From NCBI GenBank assembly GCA_019187195.1, contig JABAQT010000022.1:34583-98582 (forward strand): a stretch of 64,000 bases of DNA. The letters run 5' to 3'. The stretch comes from Bryobacteraceae bacterium (lineage in GTDB: Bacteria; Acidobacteriota; Terriglobia; Bryobacterales; Bryobacteraceae). The position numbers were made by a program, and so were the translations under genes. The notes below the pieces were generated by a model. It saw only the letters and a program-made list of their open reading frames with translations, ran no database searches and was not told the origin of the DNA. Below are positions 27,201-34,402 of this stretch, in pieces (position 1 is the stretch's first letter; every line of letters begins with the position of its first letter).

Positions 27201-27674
27201 AAGGACGAGTATGAAGTTGCGCGCCTGCTCACCAAGCCGGAGACGGAGCGCGAGGTGCTGGGAATGTGGGAAAAGCCCGAGTCGCTCTCCTATAACCTGC
27301 ATCCGCCGTTTCTGCGCGCGCTCGGGGTGAAAAGGAAGATCCGGCTGGGGCCGTGGTTCCGCACGCCTCTGCGTATCCTCGCGGCCCTCAAGTTCCTGCG
27401 TGGCACGCCGTTTGACGTGTTCGGCTATTTTCCCCACCGCCGCATGGAGCGCCAACTCATATCGTGGTACCGGGAACTCACTCGCGAGGTGCTGAGCCAT
27501 TTCACGGGGGAGAATGACGCACTCGCGCTGGAGATTTTGACCCTGCCCGAACAGATCCGCGGCTACGAGCGGATCAAAGAGGAGAATGTCCGGAAGGTGC
27601 GGAATCTGGCGGCCAGGAAACTCGAGGAGCTGCAAAAGCGGGGGGCGGGAGCGGCTGTAAAGACGGGCGGCTAG
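24285..27674 (+). CDS. Indolepyruvate ferredoxin oxidoreductase, fused alpha/gamma type
   Basis: A 1129-residue fusion. The N-terminal pyrimidine-binding region (TGIQALVRLPMDQMRLDREA, GYEGSPLGGYDLQL) is followed by a C-terminal TPP-binding region (FCSGCPHNRST, GIGCHGMSAML, NMGDGTYFHSGSLAIESCVA). Next come ferredoxin-like cysteines (CEGCGDCVKQSNC near residue 625 and CNKDYTCALGDCPSF) and a C-terminal gamma-type domain (GIGGTGVVTINALLA, LDQTGLAQKGGAVVSHL). These enzymes oxidatively decarboxylate aryl pyruvates from aromatic amino acids to acyl-CoA, reducing ferredoxin. GATAAT lies 15 nt before the ATG. Confidence 0.93.
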   Translation: MKLNDRYAVESGSVYMTGIQALVRLPMDQMRLDREAGLKTGAFLSGYEGSPLGGYDLQLERVRGMLAELDIHFWPAVNEDMAATAILGSQIHQVLGPSKYDGVLGIWYGKGPGVDRSGDALRHANLAGSPGYCGALVLAGDDHACKSSSIPHQSDFSLMNAGIPVLFPGNTQETLDLGLLGIALSRYTGAWCGMKLLTAVCDGGGTVEVGSRREIRLPDGYRKRTDPRLLIPFTSGMEPEVNHRRLEAAREFARANRLNRWFGARGNAWLGIATAGKYYYDLAQALRDLGITSARLEEMGIRVAKFGMTFPLEPHFARDFASGLEKILVIEEKRSFLEMQLRDVLYNLDSRPVILGKEDESGAPLLPASHEMDADLLARVIAGRFEQKELSESMRNRLARLDAASLRPMQLVPVRPPSFCSGCPHNRSTLLLEGQVAGGGIGCHGMSAMLDDASRGYLFCTHMGAEGVPFIGMAPFVERKHIFQNMGDGTYFHSGSLAIESCVAAGVNITFKILYNGHVAMTGGQEATGALPIPELSRKLEAEGVKKIVVLAEDVSRYLDGAVMAKNCEVRDRMEIEATLAELEKIPGVTVIIYDQECAAEKRRGRSRGKTREPVKRLVIHEEVCEGCGDCVKQSNCMSLHPVETELGQKIRIHQSSCNKDYTCALGDCPSFLTVTIAEGTGLRKRTLPALPAADVAPPRQKVKARDGYRILMPGIGGTGVVTINALLAAAGSMDGLHVLTLDQTGLAQKGGAVVSHLVLSETPIEMAARTNTGNADLILGFDLLGAANADNLKTADAGRTVAVLNTTHVPTGEEVRNRRALSGLDHLTDAVKSQTRHGLNVYLDATRLAESLFGSHLAANVILLGAAYQAGLLPVSEESLNAAIRLNGVEVERNLQALLWGRKYYADAAWVEAFLSPEKREQRPFDRVGELTRYQSAAYARQYEDFVAEVARQAPPLADVAARYLYKLMAYKDEYEVARLLTKPETEREVLGMWEKPESLSYNLHPPFLRALGVKRKIRLGPWFRTPLRILAALKFLRGTPFDVFGYFPHRRMERQLISWYRELTREVLSHFTGENDALALEILTLPEQIRGYERIKEENVRKVRNLAARKLEELQKRGAGAAVKTGG

Positions 27675-27784
27675 GCCGGCACTGGGGCAGTTCACCCAGG
27701 AAGACCGCGCGGAAGGTTTTCCCGGTGGTTTGATCTTCTCCGTTATTTTGTTTCTTTTCAATCTCTTTCAATAATCGATCCGGT

Positions 27785-27801
27785 TTGGAACGGCTCGTGC
27801 T
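27785..27801 (+). promoter_or_regulatory. Putative sigma-54 (-24/-12) promoter
   Basis: TTGGAACGGCTCGTGCT has the invariant GG (27787-27788) and GC (27799-27800) exactly 10 bp apart and matches the sigma-54 consensus YTGGCACGrNNNTTGCW except at two positions. A start about 12 bp downstream would leave a leader of roughly 45 nt containing the AAGGAGGAG ribosome site (27835-27843) before the decaheme cytochrome gene. Confidence 0.4.
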
Positions 27802-27855
27802 ATCCTGCACTCCGGTTGTCTCATCCTGTAACCGAAGGAGGAGCGTTCTAATATT

Positions 27856-29973
27856 ATGAGGACTAGCAGAAAGCGAAGAGTCATCCTTCGAATCAGCCTG
27901 ACGCTCATGGTGTTGATCGGCGCGGCTGTCCTGGTGAGCGCGCCCAAGTCACCGTTTACACAGAACGACAGGGCCTATTATCTCGATGAAAAGACGGTGA
28001 ACTATGTGCGGCCCGGATTGAAGGTGACCGTAACCGCCGCATCGATTGCCACCGACGGCGTCATCACGGCGCGGGTGAAGTTCACCGATCCGGCGGGCGT
28101 TCCGCTGGACAAGGACGGCATTCAAACCCCCGGCGTGATTGCGGCGAGCGCCATTGCCGCCTACATACCAAATGGCCAAAGCCAGTACACCGCCTACACC
28201 ACGCGGCGGCAGACCAGCGCCCTCACGGGGGAGAGCGCGATACAGGCCAACGCCGATTCCGGGGGAACATGGACCAAAGTGGCGGACGGTGAATACGCCT
28301 ACAAGTTCGGCTTCAAGGCGCCGGCAAACTATGAGAAAAGCTCGACCCATGCCATTGGCGTCTATGCCAGCCGCAACCTGACGGAATTCGAACTGGGCAC
28401 GGCGCTATCCGACTCGGTTTTTCCTTTCGTGCCCGACGGCTCGGTGAAGCCCGAGACGCGGGACGTCGTTCGCACCGAAAGCTGCCAGCGCTGCCATGTG
28501 GATGATTTCGCCTTCCACGGAACCACCGGAAGAACCAGCGTCCAGATGTGCGTTCTCTGCCACACTCCGCAGTCGACGGACCCGGACACCGGGAACACGC
28601 TAGACTTCCCGGTGATGGTCCACAAGATACACATGGGCAAGGACCTGCCGGGGGTGAAGGCCGGCGGAAAGTACCAGATCATCGGATTCGGCAATGCCGT
28701 GCATGACTATTCCCACATCGGCTTTCCCACCGATCAGCGGAACTGTACGGTGTGCCATGAACAGACCACCGGCGCCGGGCAGGCCAGGAACTACCTCACC
28801 AAACCGAACCGCGCGGCCTGCGGCGCCTGCCATGACGACGTGAATTTCGAGACCGGCGAGAACCACGTCAATCTTCCGCAGGTCAGCGATAACCAGTGCT
28901 CGGGATGCCACATTCCGCAGGGTGAGTTGGAATTCGACGCTTCCATCCTGGGCGCGCATACCATTCCCTACAACTCACGGGAGTTGACGGGGTTCCAGTT
29001 TGCCATCACCAAGGTGGATAACGGCTCGGCCGGAAAGAAGCCGTCGGTCACCTTCACTCTCGCCGACAAGAACGGCAATCCGCTCGCGCCATCGAACTTC
29101 TCGTCGCTGAATGCGGTGTTGGGCGGGCCGACGACGGACTATATCACCAGGTTCCCGGGAGCCGCCACGAGCGGTTATGTCTCCGAGAGTGTGCTCAAAG
29201 CGACAGGGGCAGACGGCACCTACACCTACACCCTTTCCAATGCGATTCCCGAAAACGCCCGCGGAACCTTCTCGATCGGATTGGAGGGCCGGCGCGTCGA
29301 GGTCATCTATAAAGGCACCAGGCAGGAACAATCCGTCCAGTACGGGCCCAAGAAGAACGCCGTTGCCTACTTCACGGTTGACGGGACCCCGGTTTTCCCG
29401 CGCCGGCAGGTTGTGGCGATCGAAAAATGCCAGCGCTGCCACGTCAGCCTGCGCCTGCACGGTGAAAACCGTATCGACACCATCGAGCAGTGCGTCACCT
29501 GCCACAACCCCGTGGAAACCGATGTGGCGCGGCGTCCCGCTTCGGCCGGAGCCCCGCAGAGCATCGACTTCCGCCAGATGATTCACAACATACACGGCGG
29601 CGAGAGAACGAAGAATGCGTACAAGATCGAGGACTACATCATCTATGGATTCGGCGGCGCCGTGCATAACTTCAGCGAAGTCACCTTTCCTGGCCGTCTC
29701 GCTTCCTGCGACATGTGCCACGTGAACGGATCGCAGCAGTTGCCGCTGCCCGAAACCAATGCCGAGGTCTCGAATCCACGCGGCTACCTCAACCCGGGCG
29801 GACCGGTGGCGGCGGCCTGCCTGTCCTGCCACCGCGGCAGGGACGCCGCCTCGCATGCGCTCGCCAACACGACAACGCTTGGTGAGAGTTGCGCGGCCTG
29901 CCACGGTTCCAACTCGGAATTCGGGGTCGTGAAGGTTCACGCGGCGCCGTCGACTCCCCAGGCAAACGAATAG
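27856..29973 (+). CDS. OmcA/MtrC-family decaheme c-type cytochrome
   Basis: A 705-residue exported protein with exactly ten CxxCH sites between residues 210 and 683: CQRCH, CVLCH, CTVCH, CGACH, CSGCH, CQRCH, CVTCH, CDMCH, CLSCH and CAACH. The arrangement is two pentaheme halves split by a beta-rich domain (about 375-515), as in OmcA/MtrC; the heme-free first 200 residues are also beta-rich. The N-terminus (RVILRISLTLMVLIGAAVLVS) is a signal peptide or anchor with no lipobox Cys, unlike MtrC. Such proteins move electrons to or from minerals or partners at the cell surface. No MtrA/MtrB homolog is adjacent. It is monocistronic, with a terminator at 30000. Confidence 0.92.
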   Translation: MRTSRKRRVILRISLTLMVLIGAAVLVSAPKSPFTQNDRAYYLDEKTVNYVRPGLKVTVTAASIATDGVITARVKFTDPAGVPLDKDGIQTPGVIAASAIAAYIPNGQSQYTAYTTRRQTSALTGESAIQANADSGGTWTKVADGEYAYKFGFKAPANYEKSSTHAIGVYASRNLTEFELGTALSDSVFPFVPDGSVKPETRDVVRTESCQRCHVDDFAFHGTTGRTSVQMCVLCHTPQSTDPDTGNTLDFPVMVHKIHMGKDLPGVKAGGKYQIIGFGNAVHDYSHIGFPTDQRNCTVCHEQTTGAGQARNYLTKPNRAACGACHDDVNFETGENHVNLPQVSDNQCSGCHIPQGELEFDASILGAHTIPYNSRELTGFQFAITKVDNGSAGKKPSVTFTLADKNGNPLAPSNFSSLNAVLGGPTTDYITRFPGAATSGYVSESVLKATGADGTYTYTLSNAIPENARGTFSIGLEGRRVEVIYKGTRQEQSVQYGPKKNAVAYFTVDGTPVFPRRQVVAIEKCQRCHVSLRLHGENRIDTIEQCVTCHNPVETDVARRPASAGAPQSIDFRQMIHNIHGGERTKNAYKIEDYIIYGFGGAVHNFSEVTFPGRLASCDMCHVNGSQQLPLPETNAEVSNPRGYLNPGGPVAAACLSCHRGRDAASHALANTTTLGESCAACHGSNSEFGVVKVHAAPSTPQANE

Positions 29974-29999
29974 ACGATCACCTCCTTTGTGGTAATCAA

Positions 30000-30028
30000 G
30001 GCCCGCCGGGTTGGCGGGCCTCTTTCTT
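30000..30028 (+). terminator. Rho-independent terminator after the decaheme cytochrome
   Basis: A perfect 8-bp stem GGCCCGCC/GGCGGGCC (30000-30007 and 30013-30020) with a 5-nt loop, followed by TCTTTCTT. Confidence 0.85.
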
Positions 30029-30372
30029 GACCCTCTTAAAAAAAGATCCGGTTCCGTGATGGGTTTTTCCCGTCGATTTCGCTTTTCAATGTGGAAGCAC
30101 GTTGCCCGAAGTCCCTGCCATCGGCTTCGAGCGGGCTGAAACTAGAAAGAAAGACGAAATTGCCTGCTCGTGTTTGCTCCCAGGGCCTCCGCAAGCATTA
30201 TCTGTTGAACTTTGGGATGTGCTGTGATAGGTATGTACAACGGGCTGCTGGGAGAGGGGCTTGCGCCCTCGTCCACGCGCATCCCAATGGAGATCGAAGT
30301 TGGTGGTTCTCCAGCCGGCGTAACGGTCGGGTGACGCCTTCCTGAGAACCGGAAATCTAAAGAGGGTTTGAA
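30029..30372 (+). other. Intergenic region before the T6SS cluster
   Basis: No convincing gene is seen in these 344 bp. It must carry the promoter of tssB. TTGAAC at 30205-30210 could be a -35, but no good -10 sits 16-18 bp downstream. A GG/GC pair at 30093-30105 resembles sigma-54 but has 9 instead of 10 bp spacing. AGAGG precedes the tssB ATG. Confidence 0.5.
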
Positions 30373-30894
30373 ATGGCAAGAGAAAGCGCTCAGCATAAAC
30401 TGGATCGGGTACGGCCCCCGAGAGTTCATATCACCTACGACGTGGAAGTGGGCGACGCAATCGAGATCAAGGAGTTGCCGTTTGTCCTCGGCGTTCTCGG
30501 TGATTTCACCGGCATGCCCGAACAACCCCTGCCCCGCCTTCGGGACCGCAAGTTCGTCGAGATCAATCCCGACAACTTTGACAAAGTCCTCGAGGCCATG
30601 AATCCGCACCTGGCCTTCCAGGTCGAAAACAAGCTCAGCGAAGATCCGGACGCCGGACAACTTCGCGTCAATCTGAATTTCAAGAGTCTCGACGACTTTG
30701 AACCGGAACAGGTGGCCAAGCAGGTGAAGCCTCTCAAGGAACTCCTCGACCTGCGCACCAAGCTGGCCGATCTTCGCGGCAGCCTCATGGGCAACGACAA
30801 ACTCGAGGAAATGCTGCTCGACTCCGTCGGAGATCCGGACAAGCTCGCGAAATTGAAGGCGGAAGTAAAGCCCGAAGGAGGCAGCAATGAGTGA
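30373..30894 (+). CDS. tssB: T6SS contractile sheath small subunit TssB
   Basis: A 173-residue ImpB/VipA family protein. The N-terminal RVRPPRVHITYDVEVGDA and KELPFVLGVLGDFTG are diagnostic, followed by LRDRKFVEINPDNFDKVLEAM and DLRTKLADLRGSLMGNDKL. TssB pairs with TssC to form the contractile sheath that drives the Hcp tube outward in the cytoplasm. It is the first gene of the T6SS cluster, with AGAGG upstream of the ATG; its stop overlaps tssC by 8 nt. Length and motifs are normal. Confidence 0.95.
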   Translation: MARESAQHKLDRVRPPRVHITYDVEVGDAIEIKELPFVLGVLGDFTGMPEQPLPRLRDRKFVEINPDNFDKVLEAMNPHLAFQVENKLSEDPDAGQLRVNLNFKSLDDFEPEQVAKQVKPLKELLDLRTKLADLRGSLMGNDKLEEMLLDSVGDPDKLAKLKAEVKPEGGSNE

Positions 30895-32371
30895 CGCACA
30901 ACGCGTAGCCGCGCAGGCGCAGGAGACCGTCCTTGAAACCAGTCTGCTCGACAAGATCGTGGACGAAGGCCGTTTAGGCAAGGACCCCGCCGCCAAGGAG
31001 CGCGGCAAGGAACTCATCAAGATCTTCGCCGAACAGGTGCTGGAAGGCTCGATGGCCGTGTCGAAAGACGCCGAGGCCATGATCAACGCGCGCATCGCCC
31101 AGATCGACCACCTGCTCTCCATCCAGTTGAATGAAGTCATGCACCATGCCGCGTTCCAGAAGCTCGAATCGACCTGGCGCGGCGTGAAGTACATGATGGA
31201 CCAGAGCGAAACGAGCGATATGTTGAAGATCAAGATCTTCAACTGCAACAAGCGCGAACTCCTCCGCGACCTGCAACGGGCGCCGGAGTTCGACCAGAGC
31301 ACCCTGTTCAAGAAGGTTTACGAGGAAGAGTTCGGTGTCTTTGGCGGCGCGCCCTTCGCGGCCCTGGTCGGCGACTACGAATTCAGCCGTCATCCGGAAG
31401 ACGTCGAGTTGCTCGAGCGCGTGGCCCAGGTGGCGGCTTCCGCGCATGCGCCCTTCCTTTCCGCCGCTTCACCGGAAATGTTCAACCTCGAGAGCTACAC
31501 CAGCCTCGATGCTCCTCGCGACCTCGGAAAAGTGTTCGACACGACGGAGTACGCCAAGTGGAAGTCCTTCCGCGCCAGCGAGGACAGCCGCTACGTCGGT
31601 CTCACTGTTCCACGCATCCTCATGCGTCTGCCCTATGGCCGGGCCAATAAGCAGATCGAAGCCTTCAACTACGAAGAGGGAGTGGACGGCACCGACCATA
31701 GCAAGTATCTCTGGGGCAATGCGGCCTGGGCTCTCGGCGCCCGGCTGACCAACGCTTTTGCCCGCCATGGCTGGTGCGCCGCCATCCGCGGCGTCGAAGG
31801 CGGCGGCCTCGTCGAAGGCCTTCCCGTACACAACTTCTACACTGATGAAGGCGACGTCGCCATGAAGTGCCCCACCGAAGTTCCCATCACCGACCGCCGG
31901 GAGAAGGAACTCGCCGACCAGGGGTTTGTCCCGCTGGTGCACTGCAAGAACACCGACTACGCCGCTTTCTTCAGCGTGCAGTCCTGCCAGAAGCCCAAAC
32001 TGTATGACAAGCCGGCGGCTAACGCCAACGCCCGCCTGTCCACGCAGTTGCCCTACATTCTTGCCTGCAGCCGCTTTGCGCACTACCTCAAGGCGATGAT
32101 GCGGGATAAGATCGGCAGCTTCATGTCGCGCACGGACTGCGAAATCTGGCTCAACCAGTGGATCAATAATTACGTGGTTCCGGATGACACCGCGTCACCC
32201 ACCATCAAGGCTTCGCACCCGCTCCGTGAGGCACGAATCGACGTCCAGGAGATTCCCGGCAAGCCGGGAGCCTATCGCGCGGTTGCGTTCCTGCGGCCCC
32301 ATTTCCAGCTCGACGAACTGACAGTTTCGTTGCGCCTGGTAGCTGAACTCCCCGCGCCGGCGAAGAAGTAA
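30887..32371 (+). CDS. tssC: T6SS contractile sheath large subunit TssC
   Basis: A 494-residue ImpC/VipB family protein, normal length. Motifs: LLSIQLNEVMHHAAFQKLES, WRGVKYMMDQSETSDML, GDYEFSRHPEDVELLERVAQ, LMRLPYGRANKQIEAFNYEE, YLWGNAAWALGARLTNAF and the C-terminal LNQWINNYVVPDDTASP and HFQLDELTVSLRLVAELP. It forms the sheath with TssB. The start ATG lies inside the end of tssB, so translation is coupled. A 92-bp gap then separates it from hcp. Confidence 0.95.
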   Translation: MSDAQRVAAQAQETVLETSLLDKIVDEGRLGKDPAAKERGKELIKIFAEQVLEGSMAVSKDAEAMINARIAQIDHLLSIQLNEVMHHAAFQKLESTWRGVKYMMDQSETSDMLKIKIFNCNKRELLRDLQRAPEFDQSTLFKKVYEEEFGVFGGAPFAALVGDYEFSRHPEDVELLERVAQVAASAHAPFLSAASPEMFNLESYTSLDAPRDLGKVFDTTEYAKWKSFRASEDSRYVGLTVPRILMRLPYGRANKQIEAFNYEEGVDGTDHSKYLWGNAAWALGARLTNAFARHGWCAAIRGVEGGGLVEGLPVHNFYTDEGDVAMKCPTEVPITDRREKELADQGFVPLVHCKNTDYAAFFSVQSCQKPKLYDKPAANANARLSTQLPYILACSRFAHYLKAMMRDKIGSFMSRTDCEIWLNQWINNYVVPDDTASPTIKASHPLREARIDVQEIPGKPGAYRAVAFLRPHFQLDELTVSLRLVAELPAPAKK

Positions 32372-32463
32372 CCGGCAAAGGAAAACCTTCCTGGAGAGTT
32401 ACCGCACCTGACTCTTCGTAACTGATAGAACAAACACTTGAGCTGAGAGGAGAATTCTCGAAT

Positions 32464-32958
32464 ATGTCGCAATTTGATGCATTCCTGAAGATCGATGGGA
32501 TCAACGGGGAAACCGACGACAAGATGTTTCCGCAGCACATCGAGCTGCTTTCCTATTCGTTCGGAGCCACGCAGACCGGTAGCTTCGCCTACGGCGGCGG
32601 CGGTTCCACCGGCAAGGTCCAGTTCCAGGACTTCCACTTCAGCAAGCGCGCCGACGACGCCACGCCCCACCTCTTCGATGCCTGCTGCAGCGGCAAGCAC
32701 ATTCCCAAGTGCGAGCTGCTTGTACGCAAGTCGACCGGTGACGGCGGCCAGCAGGTCTTCTACAAAGTGACCTTCGAGGACGTGCTGCTCTCGAGCCAGA
32801 CCGTCAGCGGCCAGGGCCACGGCGATCCCATCCCCACGGAGTCCATCAGTTTCAACTTCGCCAAGATGATCATGGCGTATGGGAAACAGGACGCCAAGGG
32901 CAAGGTGGGCGCTCTCGTCCCCAAGGGCTGGGATCAGAAGAAGAACGCCAAGGTTTAG
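32464..32958 (+). CDS. hcp: T6SS tube protein Hcp (TssD)
   Basis: A 164-residue Hcp family protein: MSQFDAFLKIDGINGET, HIELLSYSFGATQTGS, FQDFHFSKRADDATPHLF, VTFEDVLLSSQTVSGQG and ESISFNFAKMIMAYGKQD. Hcp stacks as hexameric rings to form the inner tube and carries effectors. A strong AGAGGAG ribosome site overlaps the 10-bp palindrome GAGAATTCTC just before the ATG. The 122-bp gap behind it holds two inverted repeats, consistent with separate expression control of this abundant subunit. Confidence 0.95.
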   Translation: MSQFDAFLKIDGINGETDDKMFPQHIELLSYSFGATQTGSFAYGGGGSTGKVQFQDFHFSKRADDATPHLFDACCSGKHIPKCELLVRKSTGDGGQQVFYKVTFEDVLLSSQTVSGQGHGDPIPTESISFNFAKMIMAYGKQDAKGKVGALVPKGWDQKKNAKV

Positions 32959-32995
32959 TCCGCGCGTTTCTTCGGCTGATTGTAACGGAAATGAC

Positions 32996-33064
32996 GCATG
33001 GCGCCCGACCGTATTTACCGGACGCCATGCGCCCGACTATTTTGTTCTGCTGCCATGCGGGCAG
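32996..33064 (+). promoter_or_regulatory. Two hairpin-forming repeats between hcp and tagJ
   Basis: GCATGGCG/CGCCATGC (32996-33003 and 33023-33030, 19-nt loop) is followed by CTGCC/GGCAG (33050-33054 and 33060-33064, 5-nt loop). GCGCCCGAC also occurs twice here (33001, 33029). Neither hairpin has a clean T-tract, so partial termination or mRNA processing is more likely than a full terminator. Confidence 0.4.
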
Positions 33065-33080
33065 ATTAATCGAGTAAACA

Positions 33081-33827
33081 ATGACATCCAGGGAACTATT
33101 CCAGGCCGGCAAGCTGACCGAGGCCATTCAGGCGCTGAGCGCCGAGTTGCGTGACAACCCCAGCGACTCCAAGAGGCGGACATTCCTGTTCGAACTGCTT
33201 TGCTTTGCCGGCGATTTTGACCGCGCCCGCAAACACTTGGAACTGCTGGCAAAGGAAAATCAGAAAACGGGCATGGGCGCTCTCCTCTACGAGGGGCTGA
33301 TGAACTCCGAGCGCACCCGCAACGAGACTTTTGAAAAGAAGGAGTATCCGTTCGTTCCCGCCGGCCCATCCCGCGGCGGCGTCCTGAACGGCACTGCATT
33401 CGAATCCATCGAAGACGCCGACCCGAGGATCGGCGCGCGGCTCGAGGTCTTCACCGCCGGAGCCTACTTGTGGATTCCCTTCGAGCATATCGATTCCATT
33501 ACCATCGAGCCCCCCAAACGCCTTCGGGATCTTCTTTGGGCGCCGGTTCTCATTCACACCGCCGAGAGCTTCAGGGGAGCGGAACTGGGCGAATGTCTCC
33601 TGCCCGTTCTCTGCCCCTTCTCCTTCAAACACCCCGATGACAATGTCCGGCTCGGCCGGTCGACGGTCTGGGAATCCGAAGATAGCAGGGACATCCCCTA
33701 CGGCCAGAAGATGTTCACCGTCGACGGCGAGGACTTTCCCCTGCTCGACATTCGCAAGATCGAGTTCCACGCAGCCGAGGCGCCCGCCGCATCCGCCGGC
33801 GAGGTGGGAGAAGCATCGGCGAGCTGA
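33081..33827 (+). CDS. tagJ: T6SS accessory protein TagJ (ImpE family)
   Basis: A 248-residue ImpE/TagJ family protein. The N-terminal half is TPR-like (ELFQAGKLTEAIQALSAELR, RRTFLFELLCFAGDFDRARK, HLELLAKENQK). The C-terminal half has the ImpE domain (DPRIGARLEVFTAGAYLWIPFEHI, PKRLRDLLWAPVLIHT, GECLLPVLCPFSF). In Pseudomonas aeruginosa the homolog HsiE1 binds the TssB sheath subunit and is thought to help sheath handling by ClpV; it is found only in some T6SS clusters. No Shine-Dalgarno sequence is evident before the ATG. It sits between hcp and tssE in the usual order for clusters with ImpE. Confidence 0.88.
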   Translation: MTSRELFQAGKLTEAIQALSAELRDNPSDSKRRTFLFELLCFAGDFDRARKHLELLAKENQKTGMGALLYEGLMNSERTRNETFEKKEYPFVPAGPSRGGVLNGTAFESIEDADPRIGARLEVFTAGAYLWIPFEHIDSITIEPPKRLRDLLWAPVLIHTAESFRGAELGECLLPVLCPFSFKHPDDNVRLGRSTVWESEDSRDIPYGQKMFTVDGEDFPLLDIRKIEFHAAEAPAASAGEVGEASAS

Positions 33828-33904
33828 TCACTGCTGCCTTGGCGGGGGCAAACCTGGCGGCATCTCCGTGTCCCCCCGCGCTTTCGCCACGGCCGGTTTG
33901 ACCC

Positions 33905-34402
33905 ATGCCCAGGGATAACGATCAGATTGTTTCGCTGCCGATCCTCGACAGGCTGACGGATCTGGAGCCGAATCTGGCCTCCGACCCTCCCCTCACGAGG
34001 GCCCATTCCGTGCGCCTGCTCAAAGCCTCCTTGCGGCGCGACCTCGAATGGCTCTTCAACTCGAGGGCGAACCACGAATGTCCCCCCGCTTCCGAACTGC
34101 CCGAGGTGGCCAAATCCGTTTACAATTACGGTTTGCCCGACTATACGCACCTCAGCCTCAACAATTTTGGAGACCGCCAACGCCTGCAAAAGCAGTTGGA
34201 ACTGGCTATCAGTCTCTTCGAACCGCGCCTTGACGGCATCACCGTCCGTCTTCTCGACAACAGCTTCGATCCGGGCCGTGCCCTGCGCTTCCACATCGAC
34301 GGCATGCTGAAGATGGACCCCGCCCCGGAGCACATCTCCTTCGACACCGTGCTCGATATTCCGACGGGTGAGTACCAGGTGAGGGATTCCAGTGCGGGAT
34401 GA
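33905..34402 (+). CDS. tssE: T6SS baseplate subunit TssE
   Basis: A 165-residue gp25-like protein of the TssE family. Motifs: SVRLLKASLRRDLEWLFNSR, ELPEVAKSVYNYGLPDYTHL, SLNNFGDRQRLQKQLELAI and ISLFEPRLDGITVRLLD. It belongs to the baseplate wedge and helps start sheath assembly. A 77-bp gap without a clear ribosome site separates it from tagJ; the tssF GTG lies inside its 3' end (11-nt overlap), so tssE-tssF-tssG form a tightly coupled block. Confidence 0.92.
   Translation: MPRDNDQIVSLPILDRLTDLEPNLASDPPLTRAHSVRLLKASLRRDLEWLFNSRANHECPPASELPEVAKSVYNYGLPDYTHLSLNNFGDRQRLQKQLELAISLFEPRLDGITVRLLDNSFDPGRALRFHIDGMLKMDPAPEHISFDTVLDIPTGEYQVRDSSAG

Noticed and set aside
30091-30106. Sigma-54-like site before tssB
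   Set aside because: The GG (30093-30094) and GC (30104-30105) are 9 bp apart instead of 10, so the geometry is wrong for sigma-54.
30091-30345. An 84-codon open frame in the intergenic region before tssB
   Set aside because: GTG start without a ribosome site, a mixed composition and no recognisable motif.
32385-32405. Second sigma-54-like GG/GC pair, before hcp
   Set aside because: The spacing is again 9 bp.
32450-32459. GAGAATTCTC palindrome as a hairpin terminator or attenuator
   Set aside because: There is no loop and it overlaps the ribosome site; it is too short to form a stable hairpin. Kept only as a remark under hcp.
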